Below, piece by piece: positions 17,699 through 26,854 of a stretch of 64,000 bases of DNA. The notes under the pieces were generated by a model, which was given only the letters and a program-made list of their open reading frames with translations, made no database searches and was not told the DNA's origin. Source of the stretch: CAYOEV01 sp964403075 (GTDB taxonomy: Bacteria; Bacteroidota; Bacteroidia; Cytophagales; Cyclobacteriaceae). Positions within the stretch are counted from its first letter, which is position 1; every line of letters begins with the position of its first letter. The position numbers were made by a program, and so were the translations under genes. The DNA lies in NCBI GenBank assembly GCA_964403075.1, contig CAYOEV010000002.1:62001-126000 (forward strand). Direction: 5' to 3'.

Positions 17699-18511
17699 TC
17701 AGTCCCATATCTCGAAATGCTCCAGGTTGACCTGGGCATCGAAAAATATTTGTGCCGTTTTATCAAATGAGTGGGTATAATCAGAAACAATAAACCGGTC
17801 GGCTCCACCTTCGGGATTACATAGCTCTTTTTGTTTTAGAAATTCATCAATCTCCTTAGCCACCACTCCGGCAGAATCGAGCACGGCCACCCTTTTGCCA
17901 TTTTCTTTCAAAATCATCTCAATCTCCTTCTGAATGACCGGATAATGGGTACAACCTAGAATCAATTGGTCAATACCAACCAATTGATCATTTAAGAGGT
18001 ACTCAGTAATGATGTCGTGACTGATTTTATTTTCAAAAAATCCTTCCTCTATCATGGGCACGAGCAGGGGCGTAGCTAGGGAACTGAAAGAAAGATTTTG
18101 AACCTGCTTCCTGAGCTTTCGTTCGTAGACCTGGGCCTCTATGGTTTGTTTGGTGCCAATGAGTCCTACGTGCCCGCCGCGGTATTGACTGGCCAACTGG
18201 CGAACCATCGGGTTGATGACATCAAAAACATGGGCGCGCGAGCCACAATAATCCCGTATCAGCTCAAATGCGACAGAAGAAGCTGAGTTGCAGGCGATGA
18301 GTATCAATTTGCAGCGCTGCTTCAGTAATATGTCCACCACCTTAATGGAATAGGCCTGAATCAAACTGGCAGATTTATCGCCATAAGGTAGGTGTGCCGT
18401 ATCACCAAAATAGATGATCTGCTCGTTGGGTAGCTGCTCCCTGACTGCCCGGGCAACTGTCAATCCACCTATACCACTATCGAAAATCCCAATCGGTTGT
18501 TCTGCCTCCAT
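17699..18511 (-). CDS. murI: Glutamate racemase
   Basis: A 270-residue cofactor-free racemase that makes D-glutamate for peptidoglycan. The substrate loop is GIFDSGIGGLTV with D11. The two catalytic cysteines are C74 (IACNSAS) and C187 (LGCTHYP, with H189). Length and motif spacing are normal. Confidence 0.96.
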   Translation of the reverse strand: MEAEQPIGIFDSGIGGLTVARAVREQLPNEQIIYFGDTAHLPYGDKSASLIQAYSIKVVDILLKQRCKLILIACNSASSVAFELIRDYCGSRAHVFDVINPMVRQLASQYRGGHVGLIGTKQTIEAQVYERKLRKQVQNLSFSSLATPLLVPMIEEGFFENKISHDIITEYLLNDQLVGIDQLILGCTHYPVIQKEIEMILKENGKRVAVLDSAGVVAKEIDEFLKQKELCNPEGGADRFIVSDYTHSFDKTAQIFFDAQVNLEHFEIWD

Positions 18512-18562
18512 ACCAAAAATCTGGTAAAACTAGTTTTTATTTAAGGATCAAATTAGTGGGAT

Positions 18563-19678
18563 ATGTGGAGTGTATGGGAAAAAAGTAAGTTTTTTAAAGC
18601 CGACATCATCATTCTGGGTGCTGGCCTCACCGGGCTTTCTGCAGCCGCCTCAATTAAGGAAAAAAATCCGGCCAAAGAAGTTCTGGTACTGGATCAGCAT
18701 GTCATTCCCAAGGGCGCTAGCACACGCAATGCGGGGTTTGCTTGCTTTGGCAGTCTGAGCGAGCTTTACAGCGACATGAAAAACATGGGTCCGTCCAACA
18801 TGGCCGGGTTGGTAGAAAAAAGATGGAAGGGGCTACAAAAAACCCGAGAGCGATTGGGAGATGGCCAGATTGGGTTGGAAATGAAAAAAGGCTATGAGCT
18901 CTTTTTCTATGACGAAAAAGCACTTGGCAAGATGGATGAAATCAACCGACTATTGCAGCCCATATTTGACGATGTCGTATTCGAACCAGCCGATGACCTC
19001 ATCGGGGACTTTGGATTTAGGAAAACGAAGCACCTGGTGGTGAATCAATTCGAAGGCCAACTTGACACAGGTGCGCTCATGCGAAGCCTGTGGGGCTATT
19101 GTTCAGAGAAAGATGTACGCATCCACACTGGCTGTGCCATCGAAAAGTTCGAGTCCTCAGACAGTGGTGTGGAATTGGTAAGTGATCACATGACTTTCCA
19201 TTGCCGTCAGCTCATTATTTGTACCAATGGATTCGTTTCGGAAATGCTCCCGAAATTAAAGGTGAAACCCGGTCGTGGGCTGGTGATGCATGTGGTACCA
19301 GAAAAAGGGGTGCCTTTCGAAGGCAGTTTTCACTATGAAGAGGGCTTTTACTATTTCCGGGATTATGGCAAAAAAGGCATGCTCTTTGGCGGCGGCCGCC
19401 AGGTGGATATGAAGGCCGAAGAAACGACTAAATTCGGCATGAACATCAAAGTCTTCCTGCGTCTGGAAGATGAGTTAAAGCAGTACATTTTGCCTGACAA
19501 TCCCTATAAGATCAAAAACAGATGGTCAGGTATCATGGGTTTTGGCAAAAGCAAAGAGCCCATCGTCCAGGCAATTGATGCGCGCACCTTTGTCGGCGTA
19601 AGATTGGGCGGCATGGGCGTGGCTATCAGCAGCCTGGTAGGTGAACAACTGGCTGATTTGGTGCTGAATGCGGAATAG
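18563..19678 (+). CDS. FAD-dependent oxidoreductase (DAO / glycine oxidase-like family)
   Basis: 371 residues with an N-terminal FAD-binding motif IIILGAGLTGLSAA and a second flavin-contact block near the end (VGVRLGGMGVAISS). The middle (residues about 190-300) is the substrate domain of the DAO superfamily, which oxidises D-amino acids, sarcosine, glycine or polyamine conjugates. The substrate is not readable. No signal peptide is present. It is divergent from murI. Its proximity to a D-glutamate-producing enzyme is suggestive at most. Confidence 0.85.
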   Translation: MWSVWEKSKFFKADIIILGAGLTGLSAAASIKEKNPAKEVLVLDQHVIPKGASTRNAGFACFGSLSELYSDMKNMGPSNMAGLVEKRWKGLQKTRERLGDGQIGLEMKKGYELFFYDEKALGKMDEINRLLQPIFDDVVFEPADDLIGDFGFRKTKHLVVNQFEGQLDTGALMRSLWGYCSEKDVRIHTGCAIEKFESSDSGVELVSDHMTFHCRQLIICTNGFVSEMLPKLKVKPGRGLVMHVVPEKGVPFEGSFHYEEGFYYFRDYGKKGMLFGGGRQVDMKAEETTKFGMNIKVFLRLEDELKQYILPDNPYKIKNRWSGIMGFGKSKEPIVQAIDARTFVGVRLGGMGVAISSLVGEQLADLVLNAE

Positions 19679-19733
19679 GTTCGGCCCTAATGCATTATTT
19701 TCGTGACTGCCTGAAGCTTTCGTGAGGCTGCCT

Positions 19734-21221
19734 ATGACCCAAAACCCCAAACCTACCCTACTTCAATCACTCATTCCCATCGTTTTTCTTATCGTGATGC
19801 TTAGCATCAACGTGGGTTTGTTTGGAACCTATGCCCTGGACGGATCCAACCAGGTAATTTTAATTCTGGCGGGAGGGGTTACTGCGGTGGTAGGTATTTA
19901 CATCGGATACACATGGACTGACGTGGAAAAGGGCATTGTAAAGACCATCAGTTCCGCCATGCCTTCCATATTAATTCTGTTTGTTATTGGCGCATTGGCT
20001 GGCACCTGGATGCTCAGTGGGATTGTTCCGGCAATGATCTATTACGGGCTCAAAATATTAAATCCAACCATTTTTCTGTGCGCAGCCTGCATCATCTGTT
20101 CGGTTGTTTCCATTGCCACGGGCAGTTCCTGGACTACGGCCGCTACGGTGGGCATCGCACTCATAGGCATAGGAGGCACATTGGGTATTCCCGTCGGCTG
20201 GGTAGCCGGAGCCATACTATCCGGCGCTTACTTTGGAGATAAAATGTCGCCATTGTCCGATACCACCAATTTAGCTCCTGCCATGGCGGGCACGGATTTG
20301 TTTACGCACATCCGCTACATGTCCATCACCACCGTGCCCACCATAAGTATTTCCCTCCTTGTTTTCCTTGTATACGGCCTGGCCAATGGAGCAGATGGTA
20401 CCATCGCTGAGAAAGCCGACATTCTTGCAGCGATCGGAAATACCTTTCACATCAGTGGCTGGCTTTTTATTGTACCTGGTACAGTGATTTTTATGATTGT
20501 AAGGAAAGTGCCTGCTGTCCCCGCTTTACTCATAGGGGCTATGTTGGGGGCTGTGTTTGCGCTTATATTTCAACCAGACCTGGTCAGGCAAGTAGGTAGC
20601 GAGGTGGGCGCCGATGGAAAATTATTGGGCCCAATGTCCAGCGCCAGTAACTTCCAGTTGTACTTTTTGGGCACCATGCAATCGCTGTTCGGTGACATTC
20701 ACTTTGATACTGGAATGACCAGCCTGGACGAGGCAGGGTTACTAGGCGCCTCCGGCATGGCCGGAATTGTAGGCACCGTATGGCTCATCATTGCCGCGAT
20801 GGTATTTGGCGGTGCCATGGAAGGCACCAATATGTTAAAAAGGATCGCTTCAGCCATTTTAACCCTGGTAAAAAGCAACGGATCATTGATTTCCTCCACG
20901 GCAGGAACGTGCCTTTTCTTTAACCTGACCGCCTCCGACCAGTACCTGGCCATCGTGGTACCTGGACGTATGTATGCCGACGTGTATAAGGAGAAAGGCC
21001 TGGCCCCGGAAAACCTGAGTCGTACGCTGGAAGATTCGGGAACCGTTACCTCGGTGCTTGTCCCCTGGAATACTTGCGGAGCCTATCACGCCACTGTATT
21101 GGGCGTGGCCACCATGACCTACCTTCCCTACTGTATTTTTAACCTGGTGAGCCCATTGATGACCATATTCATAGGATATCTCGGATACAAAATTCGTCCG
21201 CTTGCTTTAAAGAAAAAGTAA
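19734..21221 (+). CDS. nhaC: Na+/H+ antiporter, NhaC family
   Basis: 495 residues with about eleven membrane spans. Signature blocks of the NhaC/ArsB-like fold are present: GSSWTTAATVGIALIGIG, GAYFGDKMSPLSDTTNLAPA and, in the second half, NLTASDQYLAIVVPGRMY. It exchanges Na+ for H+ and so links the proton gradient to sodium export, which suits a marine cell with a proton-pumping rhodopsin. The ATG at 19734 is preferred over an in-frame GTG four codons earlier. Some NhaC relatives exchange malate/lactate (MleN), so the exact substrate is open. Confidence 0.88.
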   Translation: MTQNPKPTLLQSLIPIVFLIVMLSINVGLFGTYALDGSNQVILILAGGVTAVVGIYIGYTWTDVEKGIVKTISSAMPSILILFVIGALAGTWMLSGIVPAMIYYGLKILNPTIFLCAACIICSVVSIATGSSWTTAATVGIALIGIGGTLGIPVGWVAGAILSGAYFGDKMSPLSDTTNLAPAMAGTDLFTHIRYMSITTVPTISISLLVFLVYGLANGADGTIAEKADILAAIGNTFHISGWLFIVPGTVIFMIVRKVPAVPALLIGAMLGAVFALIFQPDLVRQVGSEVGADGKLLGPMSSASNFQLYFLGTMQSLFGDIHFDTGMTSLDEAGLLGASGMAGIVGTVWLIIAAMVFGGAMEGTNMLKRIASAILTLVKSNGSLISSTAGTCLFFNLTASDQYLAIVVPGRMYADVYKEKGLAPENLSRTLEDSGTVTSVLVPWNTCGAYHATVLGVATMTYLPYCIFNLVSPLMTIFIGYLGYKIRPLALKKK

Positions 21222-21305
21222 TCATTGCGATGGCAGGAAGTGCAGGTTTGAAGGTCATGGCAAACCCGTGTGGCCAATTAGACAATCCCGTCCAAGCAGT
21301 TTTAT

Positions 21306-22493
21306 TCAAGGTTCCAGCGCCGCTACTCCTGGCAACGTTCTGCCTTCCATGTATTCCAATAACGCACCGCCTCCAGTAGAAACATAGCTCACGCGATCGC
21401 CGTAACCCAATTGGTTCACCGCCGCAGCTGAATCGCCACCCCCTACCAATGAAAATGCTCCCCGTTCCGTGGCTGCCACAACTGCTTTGGCCACTTCCTG
21501 GGTACCCCCGGCAAAGTTTGACATCTCAAAAACACCCATGGGTCCATTCCATAAAATGGTCTTCGACGTCTCGATCACTTTACGGAAAACGACCCTGGCC
21601 TCCCGGCCTATGTCCAATCCCATCCAGCCATCCGGAATGTCGTGGTTGTCGGCATCTTTAAATTTGGCATCATTGGAAAAACCATCTGCAATGACCGAAT
21701 CTTTAGGCAGATGCAGCTCTACACCTTTTTCCTTGGCCTTTTGGACGAGTACTTTCGCAAGCCCTAACTTATCTTCCTCCACAAGGGAACTGCCTATTTT
21801 TCCACCGAGTGCTTTAAAAAAAGTAAAAGACATGCCCCCGCCAATAATCAGGTGATCTACCTTGTCCAACAAGCGCTCGATGATTAAGAGCTTATCTGAA
21901 ATTTTCGCTCCGCCCATAATGGCTGTAAAAGGACGATCGGGTAACTCCAGCACCCTCCTGGCATTTTCCAGCTCTTGCGACATCACATACCCGCAAGCCC
22001 TGGTTTCAAAAAATTGTGCCACAACTGTGGTGCTGGCATGCGCCCGGTGAGCGGTGCCAAAAGCATCATTTACATAGACCTCTCCCAATTGGGCAAGCCG
22101 CCTGGCGTAGATCTCGTCGCCCTCCGTCTCCTCCTTGTGAAAACGTACGTTTTCTAATAATAATACCTCTCCCGCTTGCAACAACTCCGCAGCTTTTTCT
22201 GCCTCCTCACCCACGGAGGCGGCCACAAACTTAACTTCCAGGCCGAGCAGTTTGCTTAACGCGGGCTGCACATGCCTTAAAGAAAATTTGTCTTCAGGAC
22301 CCGATTTTGGACGGCCAAGGTGGCTCAGCAAAATGGCACTTCCGCCTTCCTGTATAATCTTTTGTATGGTCGGAACAGCCGCTTTCAAACGAGTCTGATC
22401 GGTCACTTCAAAATTTGCATTCAAGGGAACGTTGAAGTCTACCCTAACGAGTACTTTTTTTTCGCTGAGTTCGATGTCATCTATGGTGTGCAT
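21306..22493 (-). CDS. pgk: Phosphoglycerate kinase
   Basis: A 395-residue glycolytic kinase. The N-terminal 3-phosphoglycerate site is VLVRVDFNVPLN with LSHLGRPK, the hinge block has GGAKISDKL, and the nucleotide site has VGGGDSAAAV. It is convergent with nhaC and encoded alone. Confidence 0.97.
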   Translation of the reverse strand: MHTIDDIELSEKKVLVRVDFNVPLNANFEVTDQTRLKAAVPTIQKIIQEGGSAILLSHLGRPKSGPEDKFSLRHVQPALSKLLGLEVKFVAASVGEEAEKAAELLQAGEVLLLENVRFHKEETEGDEIYARRLAQLGEVYVNDAFGTAHRAHASTTVVAQFFETRACGYVMSQELENARRVLELPDRPFTAIMGGAKISDKLLIIERLLDKVDHLIIGGGMSFTFFKALGGKIGSSLVEEDKLGLAKVLVQKAKEKGVELHLPKDSVIADGFSNDAKFKDADNHDIPDGWMGLDIGREARVVFRKVIETSKTILWNGPMGVFEMSNFAGGTQEVAKAVVAATERGAFSLVGGGDSAAAVNQLGYGDRVSYVSTGGGALLEYMEGRTLPGVAALEP

Positions 22494-22540
22494 GGTAATT
22501 GCTTTTTACGAAAGTCTACGCAAATCTTCGTAATTCCAAA

Positions 22541-23494
22541 TTAGCCGGCCGAGGCCCGTCGCAACCTGTCGTTGATGGCTCTGCCCAAGCCGCGATCCGG
22601 CATTTCTTCAGCTAAAATGAGTGACACCCCCGCCTTTCTTAACCGGCGCAATGCACCAAACAAATTCTGGGCTGCCTCAGATAAATTTCCTGTAGGGGAC
22701 AACACTTCCTGAAACGGGTGATCAGGGGCAGTAGGTTGAAGACTTAACAAGGCATAGTTTTCCCCTTCATGACGATGTCTCAATTTCTGTAAGTCGCCCA
22801 GTTCCAGGGGAATGCCCGGGGAATAATGACTTTTCAGTTGGCCAGGCGCTGCCGGATTAGAACTTTGATTGAGCAACATATGCACTTTACCGACCACTTG
22901 CTCCAATGCCTCGAGGGGCACACCCCCCAGACGATATACTACTGGCCTGCTCCCTTCATAGCCCACAATTGTGCTCTCCAAACCGACGGTAGCAGGCCCT
23001 CCATCTAATACGTAATCTACCTGGTCGGTCAACTGATCTGCCACATGCGCAGCAGTGGTAGGTGAAACGAACCCAAAGGGATTGGCGCTGGGAGCGGCCA
23101 AGGGAAAATCCAATTGTTGCAACAATGCCAGCGCCAAAGGATGCCGGGGCATGCGCACAGCCACCTTTGCCAAACCAGCGGTACACAGGTCTGGAATGAT
23201 GTCCTGTTTGGGCAGCAATAAGGTGAGTGGACCTGGCCAAAAATTTTTAATGAGGTCCAATGCCCACGTTGGTACCTCGCGTACATAGTCCGTCAGCACG
23301 TCAGCATGGGCAACATGCACGATTAGTGGATCAAATCTGGGTCTCTGCTTGGTCTCAAATACTTTCACCAGCGCGGATTGTCGCAGGGCATTGGCTGCCA
23401 GTCCGTACACCGTTTCTGTCGGAATGGCGACCAACTGATCATGGCGCAAAAGTTTTGCCGCATACTCCACATCCTTGCCGATCTTCATGGCCAT
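22541..23494 (-). CDS. L-threonylcarbamoyladenylate synthase, Sua5 type
   Basis: 317 residues: a YrdC domain (about 1-200) with the nucleotide-binding KxR...SxN signature (TKQRPRFDPL and APSANPFG), followed by the extra Sua5 domain (about 215-317) that closes over the active site. It makes threonylcarbamoyl-AMP for the universal t6A37 modification of ANN-decoding tRNAs. The long Sua5 form is expected rather than the short TsaC. It is divergent from the 52-residue membrane protein gene, with 47 bases between them. Confidence 0.93.
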   Translation of the reverse strand: MAMKIGKDVEYAAKLLRHDQLVAIPTETVYGLAANALRQSALVKVFETKQRPRFDPLIVHVAHADVLTDYVREVPTWALDLIKNFWPGPLTLLLPKQDIIPDLCTAGLAKVAVRMPRHPLALALLQQLDFPLAAPSANPFGFVSPTTAAHVADQLTDQVDYVLDGGPATVGLESTIVGYEGSRPVVYRLGGVPLEALEQVVGKVHMLLNQSSNPAAPGQLKSHYSPGIPLELGDLQKLRHRHEGENYALLSLQPTAPDHPFQEVLSPTGNLSEAAQNLFGALRRLRKAGVSLILAEEMPDRGLGRAINDRLRRASAG

Positions 23495-23541
23495 AAAATT
23501 GTAATAATTTTTAATTTTACACCCAATCCAATTTCATCACC

Positions 23542-23700
23542 ATGACGAAGAAAAATAAAAGCCTTCTCCGTACCATTTCCGTGGTGCTCGTTTTAATTCT
23601 GGTATTGTTTCAATTGGAACTGATCCCGTTTTTCGGCGGTGCAGATAAATTCTGGCCTCTGGTTCTGGCTTATTCGCTGCTGCTCGCTACACTCAAGTGA
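23542..23700 (+). CDS. Small two-helix membrane protein (52 residues)
   Basis: A short frame with a typical small membrane protein layout: a positive N-terminus (MTKKNKSLLR), helix 1 (TISVVLVLILVLFQLELI), a turn with GGADK, and helix 2 (FWPLVLAYSLLLATL). The pattern recalls the LiaF-type / DUF5668 transmembrane pair, but it is too short to be sure. It fills the gap between the Sua5 gene and the convergent large secreted protein, ending two bases before the latter's stop. Confidence 0.6.
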   Translation: MTKKNKSLLRTISVVLVLILVLFQLELIPFFGGADKFWPLVLAYSLLLATLK

Positions 23701-23702
23701 GC

Positions 23703-26486
23703 TTAGCGGTTGACCAAAATTTTACCAGTCAATTTTTGTCTATCGTAAACAATTCGATAAAAATACAAACCATTATCCACGGGATAGCCCGCGGTATTGC
23801 TACCATCCCAAGTAAGGGTATTGTCGCCGGCGAATTGCGGGCCTAAAAAAAGATTTTTTACTGTATTGCCCTCACTATCGAAAATGTCGACACGCACAAA
23901 GTCTGTCTCAGGCACAGAGTATTGTATACTTGTGAGTTGCTTCAAAGGATTGGGAAACACACTCACCACCGCAAGCGCAGCATCTGAAGCAGGTTTTCGG
24001 ATAGTTTTGAAACCCTCTACAGTGGTTTTGTATACCCCGTTGCCATGTGTGGCTACCACCAGTCGTCCATCCCGGGGGCGATAGTCCATCATACGCACTA
24101 CAGAACTCCCTATTTTATCTGGACTTTCCCGTGCCCACCGAGTCAGGAACAAATCGAGCGTATCGGTGCTAAAAAGACCAACGGAAGTCCCTACGAAATA
24201 CCTTTTACCCCCATTGGCCATGGGTACTATTTCTGCCCAGCGCAAACTGGGACCATCACCGGTGCCATCGGTATTTTCCTCAAGATCGCCTGCCACCCGT
24301 ACGAAATTCACGCCACCATCTAAGGAGTGAAAGAGTGAGACGATACCATAATTGGATAGAACCACCATGACTTCATCCGGATTTTCCGGATTGGAAGCAA
24401 TGCAAGAGATGTAGGCGAAGTCCGGCAGGTCTGATTGACCCAACCGAAAAGCAGCGGAAGATGGCGAGCTGGAGGGGTCGTCTAACCGAAAAAATTCCCC
24501 AGCCGACGTGCCAAAATACAATCGCTCCCCCTTGGCTGTTGCTTCCAGGGCTGTGATGGAGAAATCCGTTTCTGGCGTGTTCAGCAACTCCCAATTCACG
24601 AGGGTCGGGTCGTTGGATCCCGTAGGAATTTGCGCAAGGTTGCTGTTGCGCCATAAACGACTGCCACCAGCGAAGTACATGACGTTGTTATTGGACGGAT
24701 CCAACACATAAGGGGTAATAAAAAGATTAGAACCCCCAGCTGTGCCCGTGTCCGGATCCACACGGGTAAAGCTCGTGAGTTCCTGTGCCTCGTTGTAAGT
24801 AAACCTAAAAGTTTGTCCCCGCTGTGTAGAGTGATAGCGATACAAATCCTGGTCAGTGAACGCCGCAAAACCCCCATCACCACTTAGCGCTTCAATCCAG
24901 GGCGAAGCAGACTCAGGACTAATAGTAAAATGCGTCCCATTATCCTGTAACCCACCGACAATAAAATCTGTGCTGACATCCTTGGGCAACGCCACCGTGT
25001 AAAATTGAGTGGTTATGTAGCCGTTATTCAAATCTCGCCAGGTAACGGAATCCGCCGATTGGTAATTGGTGCTGGACCATACGCCACCGTCATTGAATGA
25101 CAAGACCTCTGCGCGCGATGCTGGAAATAACAATTCATGCTGGTCGGGATGATGGTTTTCATACAAAGAAAAATCATCCGCAGGATTGTATCCACCAATC
25201 CAGGCAATCTTGTCACGTGTCTGGAATCCATCCGAAGAACGCCAAAGGTTTCTCCCACCCAGATACACAATGTTTGTATCATCGGGATCGATTTTAACCA
25301 ACATGTTGTAGTTGGTCTGGGTACTGTAGTCGCCCAGATTACCACCAAAAGCAGGTAGATTTTCGGACAGGTCTTCCCAGAAGCCTTCTGGCTCTCCGTC
25401 CATTTTCACTCCAGTAATTTGTAATCGAAACAACTTGCTAATGCCCTGAATGGCGCTTAAAAAATAGGCGGTATTACCCCTTGCATCAATTACTGTTCTC
25501 CCAAAACCTGATATCGATAAACTGGGTGGGGTAATTTTGAACCAGCTATCCCCATCTGCCGAAAAGTAATAACCCTTGTCTTCAGACAATACCTGCAGAT
25601 TTGGTGTCTCACCACTTAGTGCTGCGTAATAATAGCCCTGGTCTTTCTCTATGAAAATGGCAGAATATCGAGATACCAGGGTGTCGTTTATGTCCAATGG
25701 TTCGGGTAGGTCAAAAAGCTTTTTACCAAGAACCTGTTCCCAGCTGGTGCCACCGTCCTTAGAAACAACCAATCCGCCATAAACTGCGGCGTAAATCTCA
25801 TCCATTCCCAACTTCTCTGATGTTGCCAACCCATGTACATATTGAAAAGCACTATTGAAGGTGGTAGGTGTGGTGGCTGTAGCCGGCAGTGACTCCCAAG
25901 AGTCTCCATTATCCGTGGATTTGTAAATGCCATTGCCACGAAAAGGTACAATACCGGTGACGCTTGCTGAGTTACCCCTCAATTCACCTGTGCCATAGTA
26001 CCAGGTATTTGTATTGCCTTCGCGGGTATCCTGAGCCAAAGCGGTAATGCTGTTTCTGGACAATGGATCCGTAGTTCGCGCCCAATTGAGCCCCCCATCC
26101 AGGCTTTTCCAAAGTCCACCAGAAACACCTGCAGCCATGATGATCTGATCATTTTTTAGATCCAGGGCCGCAGCCCGAGTTCTGCCACCAACGTTTCTAG
26201 GTCCTGCAAACTGCCAGTTGAGGCTCAACTGTCTAAAATTGGTTGGGTGCACCAGATGTGTGCGTAGAAAATTCAGTTCCTTTTGTCGGATGCCATCAGG
26301 AATTTTTCCCGTCACTGGGTCCACCAGTTGTTGGACTTCAAATACCCACCTGCTATTGGGGTCTTCCTCGCTTACCTGAAAGTCGTACCCTTTCTGAGGC
26401 ACGCGCACGGACAACTCTTTGGATTCTGGCGAAACTGGACCCAATCCTATTGCCAACAACCACAACCACACCTCCAACCGTTTCAT
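23703..26486 (-). CDS. Large secreted BNR/sortilin-like beta-propeller protein with type IX secretion tail
   Basis: 927 residues. After a signal peptide (MKRLEVWLWLLAIGLGPVSP), the body (about 90-820) has many WKSLDGGLNW / IYKSTDNGDSWE type Asp-box repeats, typical of the sortilin (VPS10-like) or glycosidase-type propellers. The last about 80 residues form a type A sorting domain (FPNPLKQLTSIQYSVPE, then YPVDNGLYFYRI and KILVNR) that directs export by the type IX system and attachment at the surface. The ligand is unknown. It is last in a leftward operon after a 15-base gap. Confidence 0.85.
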   Translation of the reverse strand: MKRLEVWLWLLAIGLGPVSPESKELSVRVPQKGYDFQVSEEDPNSRWVFEVQQLVDPVTGKIPDGIRQKELNFLRTHLVHPTNFRQLSLNWQFAGPRNVGGRTRAAALDLKNDQIIMAAGVSGGLWKSLDGGLNWARTTDPLSRNSITALAQDTREGNTNTWYYGTGELRGNSASVTGIVPFRGNGIYKSTDNGDSWESLPATATTPTTFNSAFQYVHGLATSEKLGMDEIYAAVYGGLVVSKDGGTSWEQVLGKKLFDLPEPLDINDTLVSRYSAIFIEKDQGYYYAALSGETPNLQVLSEDKGYYFSADGDSWFKITPPSLSISGFGRTVIDARGNTAYFLSAIQGISKLFRLQITGVKMDGEPEGFWEDLSENLPAFGGNLGDYSTQTNYNMLVKIDPDDTNIVYLGGRNLWRSSDGFQTRDKIAWIGGYNPADDFSLYENHHPDQHELLFPASRAEVLSFNDGGVWSSTNYQSADSVTWRDLNNGYITTQFYTVALPKDVSTDFIVGGLQDNGTHFTISPESASPWIEALSGDGGFAAFTDQDLYRYHSTQRGQTFRFTYNEAQELTSFTRVDPDTGTAGGSNLFITPYVLDPSNNNVMYFAGGSRLWRNSNLAQIPTGSNDPTLVNWELLNTPETDFSITALEATAKGERLYFGTSAGEFFRLDDPSSSPSSAAFRLGQSDLPDFAYISCIASNPENPDEVMVVLSNYGIVSLFHSLDGGVNFVRVAGDLEENTDGTGDGPSLRWAEIVPMANGGKRYFVGTSVGLFSTDTLDLFLTRWARESPDKIGSSVVRMMDYRPRDGRLVVATHGNGVYKTTVEGFKTIRKPASDAALAVVSVFPNPLKQLTSIQYSVPETDFVRVDIFDSEGNTVKNLFLGPQFAGDNTLTWDGSNTAGYPVDNGLYFYRIVYDRQKLTGKILVNR

Positions 26487-26501
26487 CTATCGTATCTCCG
26501 T

Positions 26502-26852
26502 CTACTGTATTACTGTATTCACCAGATTGGTTTTCCACCTTTGAAGCTGTGCCGTACGCACCCCTTCACCATCGTTGCTCATGTCATTCTTGCGTGCCTC
26601 CAACCAATAAGAAATGGTATCCAGTTTTCGGAACGTTACCTGACCTCGTAGATTGGTGGTATCCCTGCCCACGGGCTGCACGCTTTTTCTATAATCATCA
26701 TCTGTTTGGTAGATACTTACCACCGCACCGTCCACGACATTTCCAAGACGATCGATCACAGTCACCTTCAGTTTAGTACTGAACTGGGCTTTGGGTGTCA
26801 CCTGAGCAGTGAGACTCACCATCAATAATATCAATACAAGGATGTACTTCAT
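26502..26852 (-). CDS. Small secreted Ig-like / prealbumin-like protein
   Basis: 116 residues with a signal peptide (MKYILVLILLMVSLTAQVTPKAQ). The remainder looks like one carboxypeptidase-regulatory / transthyretin-like beta-sandwich (LKVTVIDRLGNVVDGAVVSIY, then TNLRGQVTFRKLDTISYWLEA). Such single domains often act as stalks or partners. It lies two bases after the giant adhesin gene and 15 bases before the propeller gene, so the three form one operon. Confidence 0.75.
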   Translation of the reverse strand: MKYILVLILLMVSLTAQVTPKAQFSTKLKVTVIDRLGNVVDGAVVSIYQTDDDYRKSVQPVGRDTTNLRGQVTFRKLDTISYWLEARKNDMSNDGEGVRTAQLQRWKTNLVNTVIQ

Positions 26853-26854
26853 AT

